NCBI GenBank assembly: GCA_014377485.1
Contig: JACMPM010000101.1
Location: 1-55,899, forward strand
Length of the DNA stretch: 55,899 nucleotides
DNA from: Bacteriovorax sp.
Lineage (GTDB): Bacteria > Bdellovibrionota > Bacteriovoracia > Bacteriovoracales > Bacteriovoracaceae
Direction: 5' to 3'
Below, one piece after another: positions 32,792-41,227 of the stretch. The notes below the pieces were generated by a model. That model searched no databases, was not told the DNA's origin, and worked only from the letters and a program-made list of their open reading frames with translations. The position numbers were made by a program, and so were the translations under genes. Positions within the stretch are counted from its first letter, which is position 1, and each line of letters begins with the position of its first letter.

Positions 32792-32968
32792 ATGGACGCC
32801 AGTATGGATGATAAAAAAGAAGGAATAAAGGCCCTAGAATTTATGAAACAAATTTCAAAGGGTGAAGTTTTAAAAAAGGGCTTTTTGAATCTGAAAAATT
32901 GTAAGGCCAAAACAGGGCTTAAAAAAGTTGGAAGAAGTAGAAATCAAAAAGGCCATAAGAACTACTAG
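32792..32968 (+). CDS. Small basic protein, unknown
   Basis: 58 residues (MDASMDDKKEGIKALEFMKQ, then a lysine-rich half ending NQKGHKNY). It is the first gene after the terminator and ends 25 bases before the next start, so it likely heads the 32968-33674 unit. No clear Shine-Dalgarno before 32792, so the second Met at 32804 is possible. The high lysine content suggests nucleic-acid binding. No family recognised. Confidence 0.45.
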   Translation: MDASMDDKKEGIKALEFMKQISKGEVLKKGFLNLKNCKAKTGLKKVGRSRNQKGHKNY

Positions 32969-32993
32969 TCATTAACGAATCAAGGATTGAATC

Positions 32994-33674
32994 GTGGAAA
33001 AAGAAAGTTTGCACCAGATAAAGTCGCTAATCGCTGAATCAAAAAAAATACGAACTGATCGAGGTGAAGACTTATTCTCCAATAGAAAGTCTGGACCTGA
33101 AAAATTAACGTCTCAGATTCAAATACCTTCTGAAAAGATCATATCTAATGAAGTAGAATTTAAAAACCTTCGCGACTCCCACACAAAACTCGCAAATCTC
33201 ATTGCTGATAATGAGAAAAAAATTATTGATAAAAATGATCAGGTATTGCCAATCAAAAAAGCACGCTCGAAATCGATCCATCTTTATATAGATGAAAAAA
33301 TCGAGCACTTTCTAAAGGCCGAATCAGAAAAAGCTGAAACCAAATGGGGCCTAAGAAAAAACGCCGGACTTGGAAATCTAATACAGAAATTCATTCTGAA
33401 TTTTATCGAGCTAAAAAAGCGGGAAGAAAGACAGCTAAAAAGAGTGAAGAAGGTTGTAGCTGAATTTCAAATTCATATAGTGGAATTTAAGAAATACTCT
33501 GGAGTCGATCTGATTAGAGCTGAAGAGTCAAATCAGAAAATGAAAGTGCTCTCGAATGACTTGAATATACTTCTATCATTGTTAGAGTTTGAGGATAATT
33601 CCTTAAATATCTGCATAGGCACTGAACAACATAGTTGGGTTGAATTCATATTAAGGTGGAAGCATCAATCCTGA
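32994..33674 (+). CDS. Coiled-coil protein, unknown
   Basis: 226 residues from a GTG start at 32994 with AAGGA 7 bases upstream. Charged and helical; RSKSIHLYIDEKIEHFLKAE (around residue 90) resembles ribbon-helix-helix DNA-binding segments, followed by a long basic helix (ELKKREERQLKRVKKVVAEF). It may be a plasmid DNA-binding or mobilisation accessory protein; this is inference. The following gene starts 60 bases on. Confidence 0.55.
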   Translation: MEKESLHQIKSLIAESKKIRTDRGEDLFSNRKSGPEKLTSQIQIPSEKIISNEVEFKNLRDSHTKLANLIADNEKKIIDKNDQVLPIKKARSKSIHLYIDEKIEHFLKAESEKAETKWGLRKNAGLGNLIQKFILNFIELKKREERQLKRVKKVVAEFQIHIVEFKKYSGVDLIRAEESNQKMKVLSNDLNILLSLLEFEDNSLNICIGTEQHSWVEFILRWKHQS

Positions 33675-33735
33675 GCGAGAGAATTCGTACAAAAGTTGTT
33701 GTAGAAATGTTCGAGAAATTACTAAGGACAGAAAA

Positions 33736-34320
33736 ATGAAAAAAATAATTCCAGTATCAGAAGTTGCCAATCTTAAAAGACCAAAATACTTTCCATTAAA
33801 AAAAGGAAAGATAGAAATAGTTCCTGTTCAACTTGAAGAATTAGACCCAATTTTAGATAAATACTTTAAAGTCGTTTTTCCAAGTATGGCCTCTACGTCC
33901 CCTGCTAAGTTAAGTAAAAAACAAAAAGCAAATAGAGAAAGTTTGTTTGCGGAATATAGAAAACTTCATTGGGAATGTTTTTTCTTTAAATATGAAGGAA
34001 AGATAGTCGGCTGGTTCATGGGGGAAATGGATGATAATAAAACTTTTTACATGAGAAACACTGGAATTTTACCAAAGTTTCAAGGTAAGAAAATCTACTC
34101 TTTATTTTTCCCAAGATTTTTAGAGTATCTTGAAGAAATTGGGTACGAAAGAGTGTCTTCACATCACTCACCTAATAATGGTCAAATATTTCACCTAAAA
34201 TTAAAATACGGATTCATGATCGTAGGCTCTGAAACTCATGAAGTTTATGGGCAACTTATAAAGATGATTAAAATTTTTGATAAAAAGCAAAATGAAGCAT
34301 TCATTAAAAGATACTGTTAA
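33736..34320 (+). CDS. GNAT-family N-acetyltransferase
   Basis: 194 residues. The acetyl-CoA-binding region is visible as RNTGILPKFQGKKIYSLFFP (motif A, QGKKI equivalent of Q/RxxGxG/A), preceded by beta strands YEGKIVGWFMGEMDDN and followed by SHHSPNNGQIFHLKLKYGF (motif B). Substrate unknown. The glycine pattern of motif A is degenerate (QGKKIY). Good ribosome site AAGGA before the ATG. Cargo gene between the par region and R8. Confidence 0.75.
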   Translation: MKKIIPVSEVANLKRPKYFPLKKGKIEIVPVQLEELDPILDKYFKVVFPSMASTSPAKLSKKQKANRESLFAEYRKLHWECFFFKYEGKIVGWFMGEMDDNKTFYMRNTGILPKFQGKKIYSLFFPRFLEYLEEIGYERVSSHHSPNNGQIFHLKLKYGFMIVGSETHEVYGQLIKMIKIFDKKQNEAFIKRYC

Positions 34321-34344
34321 GTAGAATTATATAATAGGAAAAAT

Positions 34345-35013
34345 ATGATCAAACTAATGGCTATAATTACAATATTCTCAATTTCTACAATATCTCTATC
34401 AAGTGAGGTAAGCCTTCTAACAAAAACAAACAATGAAGATCGACTCAAGAATTTGCTAGAGTTTTCTCAAAAAAAATTTAATGAACTTTGCAAAGACAAA
34501 AGCTTAGATGAGTGCAATGAAATAGCATCTAGTTTAGCTAAAGAAGGAAAACGTGATATCGCGATGAGTTTAGCTTTAGAAATATGTCAAAGAGGTCAAA
34601 CAAGCAAAGATGCCTGTTATTGGTACACTTATACAATGAGTGAAAATGCTAAGGGTTTAAATAAGATGGTTGCCGAACTTGCGTGTAAAAATGGCAATGG
34701 ACAAGGGTGTACAAGTCTTACTCAATTTATACCAAGAAAATTAGCAAAGGATAAAAAATTAGTCCATGATCTTTTTATGAAGGCATGTGATCTGGGAACT
34801 GGTTTTGGATGCAATCAAATTGCAGATGAATTTTATCATAAAAATAATACTCCTAAGGCAATGGAGTATTTTAAAAAAGCATGTGATCTTAAATACTCGT
34901 TAGGATGCTTTTCTTTATCAGAATATTATAAAGATATGGGAAAAATGGAAGAACACATAAAATACAAGAAAATCTCATGTGACCTAGATGAAAGTAAATC
35001 CGATTGCAAGTAA
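34345..35013 (+). CDS. Secreted Sel1-like cysteine-rich repeat protein (short)
   Basis: 222 residues with a signal peptide (MIKLMAIITIFSISTISLSS). Repeats LFMKACDLGTGFGCNQIADE and YFKKACDLKYSLGCFSLSEY show the CxxxxxxxC helix-pair pattern of HcpC-type Sel1 proteins; the last repeat ends at a terminal DCK. It is a shorter relative of the protein at 19958-21076. Both are probably periplasmic scaffolds of unknown target. Confidence 0.75.
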   Translation: MIKLMAIITIFSISTISLSSEVSLLTKTNNEDRLKNLLEFSQKKFNELCKDKSLDECNEIASSLAKEGKRDIAMSLALEICQRGQTSKDACYWYTYTMSENAKGLNKMVAELACKNGNGQGCTSLTQFIPRKLAKDKKLVHDLFMKACDLGTGFGCNQIADEFYHKNNTPKAMEYFKKACDLKYSLGCFSLSEYYKDMGKMEEHIKYKKISCDLDESKSDCK

Positions 35014-35044
35014 TTTAATTTTCCAACAAAACTAGGAATAGCCT

Positions 35045-35551
35045 ATGAAATTTTCAGAGAAAAAATATAACACTCTCGTAAAAGAATTAGGAAAGCTATA
35101 TTCTGAGTTTATTGAAATCAACAAATCAGATTTTGGACCAGTTTCGCCTAACGATCATATCGTAGGAGCAATTGGTGAATGGCGAGCAATTCAAATTATT
35201 AAAAAAACAATGAGCCTTGAAGCTAAACGTGCTTCTACTAACTCAAAAAGTTCTAATGATCTTGTTGTGAAATATAAAAACAAAGATCGCTACATCTCCG
35301 TAAAATCTACAACTGAACATTCAAAAACTGGTTTGTCTGGAATTTTTCACACTGGACAAGGTGAGTGGGATCATTGCCTTTGCATTAGACTAGAGAAGGA
35401 CCTTACATATAAAGATCATTTTTGGATTTCAAAGAAAGAGGTAAATTTATTATTTACGCATTCAGATGGCAGGGCCAAGCAATTTAAGTGGGCCAAAGCC
35501 GAATCTTGCGCAAAGAAGGGAGAATATCCTAGTTGGTTCAAGCTAGATTAA
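35045..35551 (+). CDS. Possible PD-(D/E)xK nuclease-fold protein
   Basis: 168 residues. HIVGAIGEWRAIQI (Glu45) is followed by SSNDLVVKYKNKDRYISVKS, with Asp72 and Lys87 spaced as in the PD-(D/E)xK core, although the usual Glu before Lys is Ser. A C-terminal FHTGQGEWDHCLCIRLEKD strand pair follows. Similar small proteins occur next to restriction systems. The catalytic assignment is inferred from spacing only. It ends 109 bases left of R8; the interval holds a short hairpin shared with 37284-37303. Confidence 0.55.
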   Translation: MKFSEKKYNTLVKELGKLYSEFIEINKSDFGPVSPNDHIVGAIGEWRAIQIIKKTMSLEAKRASTNSKSSNDLVVKYKNKDRYISVKSTTEHSKTGLSGIFHTGQGEWDHCLCIRLEKDLTYKDHFWISKKEVNLLFTHSDGRAKQFKWAKAESCAKKGEYPSWFKLD

Positions 35552-35586
35552 TTACGAGAGATAATGAAAAAAAATGATTTTAATAG

Positions 35587-35606
35587 ATTGCTAAGGAATA
35601 TGCGAT
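35587..35606 (+). repeat. Short shared hairpin, copy 1
   Basis: ATTGCTAAGGAATATGCGAT: ATTGC can pair with GCGAT around a 10-base loop. The same element, with ATCGC instead of ATTGC, stands at 37284-37303. Both are just downstream of a gene. Confidence 0.6.
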
Positions 35607-35660
35607 TAAATAAGTACTAAGTTAGAAGAATCGGAAAAATAAAAAATATACCTAATCCTA

Positions 35661-35780
35661 TTCTTGTCAAATGAGCTAAGTTACTAGGCACGGGCGAGTG
35701 AAATGGAGGAGCTTACGAAGAGTAAGTGATCGACATTGAAAGAGCCTGTAACGAAGTAAATGAGCACATTTCACAAGAAT
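35661..35780 (+). repeat. R repeat copy 8 (R8)
   Basis: Starts TTCTTGTCAAATGAGCTAAG and ends TGAGCACATTTCACAAGAA, 120 bp. The second stem (GAGCTAAGTTAC with GTAAATGAGCAC) is paired with wobble positions. The apical hairpin is CTTAC-gaaga-GTAAG. It is followed after 23 bases by the hydrolase start codon. Confidence 0.92.
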
Positions 35781-35803
35781 TAACTAACTCTAAGGAAAAA
35801 TGA

Positions 35804-36673
35804 ATGGCTTTTGTAAAACACCGCTTCGGCAGCACTTTCTACGTTAAATTCAAATCCAATTCGAAGGTGAAGAAAACACCTATAATCTTTCTGCATGGAG
35901 GCCCTGGCAGCACTCACAATTACTTTTTAAACCTAAAATCCCTAGCAAAGGATCGCGAAATCTACATGTACGATCAGATCGGAGGTGGGCAAAGTTCTGA
36001 TACGGGTATTAAGCACTGGACGATTGATACCTTCGTTGAAGAGCTGAAGACCTTAGTAAAGGCCTGGAAGCTAGATAATTATATTCTTATGGGAGCTTCC
36101 TGGGGTACGACTCTGGCCTTAGAGTATTTCTTAGCGGCAAATAAGAATGAGAAAAAAAGAATTGAAAAAATTATTTTTCAATCGCCATTATTTTCGACTA
36201 GTGATTGGGAGAAAGATGCAAATCGATTAATAAAGGAGCTTCCAAAGAAATCTAGAAAAATTATAAATTATTGTCATGAAATAGAGGCGACTGATTCAAA
36301 GGTCTATCAAAAAACAGTCCTGGAATACTATCTGAAACACGTTTTAAGAAATAAGAAGCTTTTATTTGCACCCAGAAAACCAAATATAAATGGCGACAAG
36401 ATCTACGCTCACATGTGGGGACCATCAGAATTTAAAGCGACCGGGACGTTGAAGAAATATGAGCGGGCTTCGCAGTTAAAAAAATTGAAACTTCCCGTAC
36501 TTCTTGTTTGTGGACAGTATGATGAAGCGACTCCAGAGACTGTGAAGAAGTATCATAAGATGATTAAAGGATCGCAGTTTAAGGTTATTAAGGTTATTAA
36601 GGAAGCTTCACACTGTATTAGCTTAGAAAGGCCGAAGGATTTAATAAAAGTTATAAAAACTTTTATAGACTGA
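35804..36673 (+). CDS. Alpha/beta hydrolase, proline iminopeptidase-like
   Basis: 289 residues. Oxyanion-hole motif HGGPGS at 31-36, DQIGGGQSS, nucleophile elbow GASWGT with Ser99, Asp240 in CGQYDEATPE and His270 in EASHCISLERP: the full catalytic triad. HGGPG plus DQxGxGxS is characteristic of the S33 proline iminopeptidase family; tricorn-type peptidases and other esterases share the fold. The gene is framed by R8 (23 bases before) and R9 (29 bases after). A diverged copy of its last 65 bases occurs again right after R9. Confidence 0.85.
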   Translation: MAFVKHRFGSTFYVKFKSNSKVKKTPIIFLHGGPGSTHNYFLNLKSLAKDREIYMYDQIGGGQSSDTGIKHWTIDTFVEELKTLVKAWKLDNYILMGASWGTTLALEYFLAANKNEKKRIEKIIFQSPLFSTSDWEKDANRLIKELPKKSRKIINYCHEIEATDSKVYQKTVLEYYLKHVLRNKKLLFAPRKPNINGDKIYAHMWGPSEFKATGTLKKYERASQLKKLKLPVLLVCGQYDEATPETVKKYHKMIKGSQFKVIKVIKEASHCISLERPKDLIKVIKTFID

Positions 36674-36702
36674 AAATAAAAAAAGAGGCGCTCGTTGCTC
36701 CC

Positions 36703-36831
36703 TGAATTATTGTCAAATGTGTCCAGATTCAACGAACGACTAAGCGAGTACGATGAGCATACGGAGTAGTATGCGATAGAGTAAGAGACGAGGAAGAGAG
36801 GAAGAAGATGGATTTATTTCACAATAATTCA
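36703..36831 (+). repeat. R repeat copy 9 (R9)
   Basis: Outer arms TGAATTATTGTCAAAT and ATTTCACAATAATTCA. The usual CTTG/CAAG is replaced on both sides by ATTG/CAAT, a double compensatory change. The apical hairpin is GCATAC-ggagta-GTATGC. Its right end is 2 bases from the start of a second, frameshifted copy of the hydrolase 3' end. Confidence 0.92.
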
Positions 36832-36833
36832 AA

Positions 36834-36902
36834 TGCTTCACTTTGTTTTAGTTTGAAAGACCGAAGGAATTATTGAAAGTCATAGGAAAGTTTATTAAAT
36901 AA
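36834..36902 (+). pseudogene. Remnant of a second hydrolase 3' end
   Basis: From GCTTCACTTTGTTTTAG on, the sequence parallels the hydrolase gene from its His270 region to its stop. With one base restored it reads FERPKELLKVIGKFIK and TAA, against LERPKDLIKVIKTFID in the intact gene. It begins 2 bases after R9. The TAA overlaps the ATG of the lipocalin-like gene, suggesting a former hydrolase-lipocalin gene pair. Confidence 0.75.
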
Positions 36903-37264
36903 TGAATAAGTTAGTTGGCAACTACAAGCTTTTATCTCATGGAACCTACAATCGTTCGGGTGAATTTACACCTACTTCGCAATATTTAAAAGGTGAGCTT
37001 ATCTATTCAAGTGAAGGATATCTCAGTGTGCTGATATTTTTTAATGAAGATTCAGAAATACCCAGAAAATTTTTGGCCTATTCCGGAAATTATGAAATTA
37101 CCGGTGATTCAGAAGTCATTCATAAAATTAATATTTGTTCGAATTCAAAAAAAAATAGAACTCAAGAATCTCGAAATTATAGATTTATAGATAATTTTTT
37201 ATTTCTCTCTTGTACTTTAGATGGTGGAGAAATATTTGAAGCAAAGTGGGAGAGATTTAATTAG
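36902..37264 (+). CDS. Lipocalin-like domain protein
   Basis: 120 residues. LVGNYKLLSHGTYNRSGEFT, LKGELIYSSEGYLSVLIFF and the final EAKWERFN fit the lipocalin-like domain family (PF13924), where LxGxWxLxSxE and GxLxYxxDGYMSV are conserved. Such small cytoplasmic beta-barrels bind hydrophobic ligands; the ligand is unknown. It starts on the last base of the hydrolase remnant's stop codon, so it was probably translationally coupled to that lost gene. Confidence 0.75.
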   Translation: MNKLVGNYKLLSHGTYNRSGEFTPTSQYLKGELIYSSEGYLSVLIFFNEDSEIPRKFLAYSGNYEITGDSEVIHKINICSNSKKNRTQESRNYRFIDNFLFLSCTLDGGEIFEAKWERFN

Positions 37265-37283
37265 TTGATATTATTTTTTAAAG

Positions 37284-37303
37284 ATCGCTAAGGAATATGC
37301 GAT
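37284..37303 (+). repeat. Short shared hairpin, copy 2
   Basis: ATCGCTAAGGAATATGCGAT: perfect ATCGC/GCGAT stem with a 10-base loop. Copy 1 is at 35587-35606. Confidence 0.6.
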
Positions 37304-37456
37304 AGAATTTAATGTAAATATTTACCCTCCCACCGAAACTAACCTCCAAATTGTCCCACTGAAACGCTCGGTCTCTTCTCAATGTTTTACACCTCGATCA
37401 TTAACAGTGTGCAAGTGTTTTTTCTTAAAAATTAAGAATATTGAAGACTTACTTTC

Positions 37457-37470
37457 AGCACAGCTGTGCT
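37457..37470. promoter_or_regulatory. Palindrome upstream of the restriction-modification gene
   Basis: AGCACAGCTGTGCT, a perfect 14-bp palindrome about 80 bases before the start. It is a possible operator for delayed or autogenous control of the restriction enzyme. The region 37304-37551 shows no other recognisable element. Confidence 0.5.
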
Positions 37471-37551
37471 TGATAAGCATTGGTAGGCACTGGTGTCCAC
37501 ACTAGATTTTAAGACTATTTTCTAGGAGAATTTAATTTATAGCATGCCAGG

Positions 37552-40365
37552 ATGGCCCGCAACTTAAAGGAAGAAATCAGGATGATTCTTAGATATTTAT
37601 CTATTCATGATAATTTAGGAAAATTTTCTCAAAAATGGAAAAATTATAATAAGAATGAACGTACTGGTTATCAGTCATTTCTTTCTGATTTTTTTAGATG
37701 TTTCGGATTAAATTTTGAAGATCCAAATAATTTACCTTTCGAATATAATACAGGTAATGGCTTTGCCGATGCTTATTTAGAAAATTCTGTAATTTTCGAA
37801 ATGAAAGATTTTAATAAGTATAAAACAAAAGAACAATTAGAAAGTCAATTACCACAAGCATTGAAATATTGGGAAGCTAAAGGAAGGCATGTTCCATTTT
37901 TAGTTCTTTGTAATTTTCACGAATTTATAATTCATGATACTAGAGATGGAGAAAATCATCATGTCAAATTAGCTCAATTAGAATCTAGAGTTGACTCTTT
38001 CTCGTTCTTGGTAAAACTCAATCCTACGTTTGTCCCAGAACAAGAAGCAGTCACAAAAAAATCGGCAATGTTAGTCGGTAATTTTTATAAAGCATTAATA
38101 GAAAGAAATGCTGCGAAGAAAGAGGACATTGACTTATTCGTACTACAAGCATTGTTTTGTTTGTTTTCAGAAGATATAGGATATTTACCGGCCCAAACAT
38201 TTACTACTTGTATTCGTAAAATTAGAGATGGTGAAGATAATTCTGCAAATATTCTTGGAACACTTTTTAAAATGATGGATGAAAAAGAACCCAACAGAAA
38301 AAAAGGACGTTTCGCTAATGTTCGCTATTTCAATGGGCCTCTATTCAGTAAGCGTCCAGAAATTGTTTTAGAAGATAATGAAGTTTCCTTACTTTGGGAT
38401 TGCTGTCAGCTTGACTGGGGTAATGTTAAGCCGGAAATTTTTGGTGCAGTTTTTGAATCAAGTCAATCATCTAAAGCTCGACATAAAGATGGTATGCATT
38501 TTACATCAGAGGAAGATATATTGAGTGTCATCGGACCCTGTATCATTGAGCCTTGGCTACTAGAAATTAATAAAGCAAATACGGAAAGAGAATTAATTGA
38601 GATTCATAAAAAACTTATGGCGTTCCGTGTTTTAGATCCAGCATGTGGTAGTGGAAATTTTCTAGTAGTAGCTTACAGAGAAATTAAAAAACTAGAACAA
38701 AAGATTTTTTTCAAATTTAAAAATGCGGCTGCATGTACATATAATGAAGCTCAGCAAAAGCTTGGATGGTTTCCCGTATCAAATATGCATGGTGTAGAAC
38801 TAAACCAATTTCCAGCTTTTTTGAGCAAGGTTTCATTATGGATTTCAAAGAAATTACTAGTTAACGAATATAGACTCTTAGAACAAGATTTACCTCTTGA
38901 AGAGTTAAAACATATCGTTTGTGCTGATGCCTTGGAGATTAAGTGGGATAACGTTGATGTTGTAGTAGGAAATCCACCTTATATTGGATGCAAACAAATT
39001 AAAGAAGCTCGTGGAGTAGAATATTGTAATTGGTTAAGTAAGAGATTTAAGGATCACAACCAAATGTCTGATTATTGTACCTATTGGTTTGAAAAGGTAC
39101 TAGAAGACGTGAGACCTGGGGTAAGAGTTGGACTTGTTTGCACTAATTCTATTTCTCAAACCAATAGTCGAATTGCTTCTCTTGATAAAGTTATCATTAA
39201 TGGTGGTGAAATTTTTAATGCAATTTCTAGTAAGAAATGGTCAGGGGATGCGAAAGTTCACGTTAGTATTGTTAATTTTATTAATAAAAAGACTTATTCT
39301 GGAATAAAAAAATTAGATAATGAGGTCGTCACAAAAATTAGTACTCGATTATTAAAATTTGAAGTTGATGTTGAGTCAGTAGGATTAGAAGTAAATATGA
39401 ATAAAGCATTTCAAGGAGTATGTGCCTTAGGAAAAGCCTTTATTTTAAGCGATAAGGAAGCTGAAGTTCTTTTAAAAAATAAAAAGAATAAAGAAGTTAT
39501 TAAAAGATACTACACAGCTTCAAGTGTAGTGGATGACCCACAAAATAATCCATCCGAATGGATTATAGATTTTCAAGATTGGCCGCTTGAAACTGCAAAG
39601 CTTTACCCTGAAGTTTTAGATTGCTTAAAGAAACATATAGAGATTGAAAAAAAACAAGCTGAGAAAAAAGATACAAAGAAAAGAAATAAACTAAGAAGTG
39701 CTTCCAATAAAAACTGGTGGAAGTTTTGGAGAACAAGAGCTGAGCTTAGAGCTGCAATTGCACCTTTGGAAAAATATATATTAGTTTCGAGACATACAAA
39801 ATACCCAATATTTATTTTTGTTGAGAGTAAAATTTCTTTACCAGAAGATTCAACAGTGGCAATAGCATTTGATGATTATAACTCTTTAGGTATTTTGCAA
39901 TCTAAATTTCATACAGATTGGTATAAATTTCAATGCTCCACTATAAAAGGAGATTCAAGATATACAAATACATTCGTATTTGAAACATTTCCGTTTCCTA
40001 AAAAAATCACAAACAGTGTTGGAGATGTAATGAAAAATATTGAATTATATCGAAAAGAAGCCTGTAAAAAACAAAAAATTGGTTTAACTGATCTTTACAA
40101 TGAAATGGCAGAAGGTGGACATGATATCTTAAAGAAACTTCATCAAAAATTAGACTCAGAAGTTGCAACTTGTTATGGATTTGCTAAGTCCAATCTAAAT
40201 TCATATGAAAATGTTATTAAGTTTTTAAATGCTCTTAACTCAGAGATTGCAGAAATTACTTCAAGACCAGCTGATGCTGCAAATGTTAGAAAGGTCGCGA
40301 AGAAAGCAAGTGGAGTTTTAGAAACTACTACTTCAAAGAAAATTGTTAAGAGAAAGCAAGTTTAG
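37552..40365 (+). CDS. Type IIG restriction-modification enzyme, MmeI-like
   Basis: 937 residues in one chain. Nuclease core: Asp73, then Glu83-Met-Lys85 (FADAYLENSVIFEMKD), matching the D-x9-ExK arrangement of MmeI. N6-adenine methyltransferase motifs: VLDPACGSGNFL at about 359-370 and VVVGNPPYIG at about 470-479 (NPPY). The C-terminal third (KKNWWKFWRTRAELRAAIAP, YTNTFVFETFPFP) is the target-recognition region. MmeI enzymes bind a short asymmetric site, methylate one strand and cut about 20 bases away; one protein gives both activities. An ATG at 37582 with AAAGGAAG upstream is an alternative start. Confidence 0.9.
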   Translation: MARNLKEEIRMILRYLSIHDNLGKFSQKWKNYNKNERTGYQSFLSDFFRCFGLNFEDPNNLPFEYNTGNGFADAYLENSVIFEMKDFNKYKTKEQLESQLPQALKYWEAKGRHVPFLVLCNFHEFIIHDTRDGENHHVKLAQLESRVDSFSFLVKLNPTFVPEQEAVTKKSAMLVGNFYKALIERNAAKKEDIDLFVLQALFCLFSEDIGYLPAQTFTTCIRKIRDGEDNSANILGTLFKMMDEKEPNRKKGRFANVRYFNGPLFSKRPEIVLEDNEVSLLWDCCQLDWGNVKPEIFGAVFESSQSSKARHKDGMHFTSEEDILSVIGPCIIEPWLLEINKANTERELIEIHKKLMAFRVLDPACGSGNFLVVAYREIKKLEQKIFFKFKNAAACTYNEAQQKLGWFPVSNMHGVELNQFPAFLSKVSLWISKKLLVNEYRLLEQDLPLEELKHIVCADALEIKWDNVDVVVGNPPYIGCKQIKEARGVEYCNWLSKRFKDHNQMSDYCTYWFEKVLEDVRPGVRVGLVCTNSISQTNSRIASLDKVIINGGEIFNAISSKKWSGDAKVHVSIVNFINKKTYSGIKKLDNEVVTKISTRLLKFEVDVESVGLEVNMNKAFQGVCALGKAFILSDKEAEVLLKNKKNKEVIKRYYTASSVVDDPQNNPSEWIIDFQDWPLETAKLYPEVLDCLKKHIEIEKKQAEKKDTKKRNKLRSASNKNWWKFWRTRAELRAAIAPLEKYILVSRHTKYPIFIFVESKISLPEDSTVAIAFDDYNSLGILQSKFHTDWYKFQCSTIKGDSRYTNTFVFETFPFPKKITNSVGDVMKNIELYRKEACKKQKIGLTDLYNEMAEGGHDILKKLHQKLDSEVATCYGFAKSNLNSYENVIKFLNALNSEIAEITSRPADAANVRKVAKKASGVLETTTSKKIVKRKQV

Positions 40366-40513
40366 GAACTAATTCTTTCGATAATTGATTATAAATTTGT
40401 TCAAGTTGTAACTTTAGAAATGCAACATCAATACTTGAAGATGAGGAATTAAGCATTTCCTCTAGGTAATCTATTTTATTTTCAAGCAGGATAAGTTGTG
40501 AAGTTGAAATCAT
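40346..40513 (-). CDS. Small helical protein, unknown
   Basis: 55 residues from the ATG at 40513 (GGA 3 bases upstream); a longer frame reaches 40537. It reads ISTSQLILLENKIDYLEEML, then SIDVAFLKLQLEQIYNQL, two leucine-rich helices that could form a coiled-coil hairpin. It overlaps the 3' end of the convergent restriction gene by 20 bases. No family recognised; a chance frame cannot be excluded. Confidence 0.4.
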   Translation of the reverse strand: MISTSQLILLENKIDYLEEMLNSSSSSIDVAFLKLQLEQIYNQLSKELVPKLAFS

Positions 40514-40701
40514 TATTCCATCTCTGTGCAGGTTCATCGAATTAATATCAAATTCAATAAGTTTTTACATCAATTTTTGAGTCTTTTTATTAAAATAATT
40601 CATAAAAAATCTTACTTTTTTAAAATACTTGGTAATCACTTCAATATGTTATCTAAGCTTATCTAAAGCTTCGGCGTGTCATCGATTAGTCTATGCTGTA
40701 A

Positions 40702-41181
40702 GTAAAATTATTTACACAAAAGGCTAAGGATATTTCTGATAAATATATTGATCCACCATATACGACTGATTTTGGAATCATGTTTTTACCATTCGAAGGA
40801 ATCTACGCTGAAGTAGTTCGTAAAGCTAGTTTCCTAGAAGATCTTCAAAGAGAGTATAAAGTAATCGTTACAGGCCCCTCTACATTGGCCGCACTATTAA
40901 ACAGCCTTCAGATGGGCTTTAAAACGCTCGCAATTCAAAAAAGCAGTAGTCAGGTATGGAAAGTGTTAGGTGCAGTTAAAACGGAGTTTGAGAAGTTTGG
41001 TGGCATGCTTGAAAAGTCACAGCGAAATATCCAATTAGGCTTGAATGATTTAGATACCCTTATTGGAACTCGATCAAACATGATTCGTAGCAAGTTGAAG
41101 TCTATTGAAAGCTTATCAGAAAGTGACACAAAAATGATGCTTCCTGAAATTTTAGCGATAGATGCGGATGATGATACATAA
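40702..41181 (+). pseudogene. RmuC C-terminal remnant
   Basis: From 40702 the frame reads FTQKAKDISDKYIDPPYTTD, FGIMFLPFEGIYAEVVRK, YKVIVTGPSTLAALLNSLQM, FKTLAIQKSSSQVWKVLGAV and KTEFEKFGGML, the conserved C-terminal half of the RmuC recombination-limiting protein (usually 400-500 residues). There is no start codon before 40780 and a stop stands just upstream, so the N-terminal coiled coil is gone. It may be a fragment carried along with the island. 40538-40701 holds nothing else recognised. Confidence 0.8.
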
Positions 41182-41227
41182 AATAGTTTAATTTGAACTT
41201 TCGCAAAATATTAGTCACGATATAATA

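Noticed and set aside
36834-36902. Hydrolase tail after R9 as a target-site duplication of a transposon
   Set aside because: At about 65 bases it is far too long for usual duplications and it has diverged strongly from the copy before R9.
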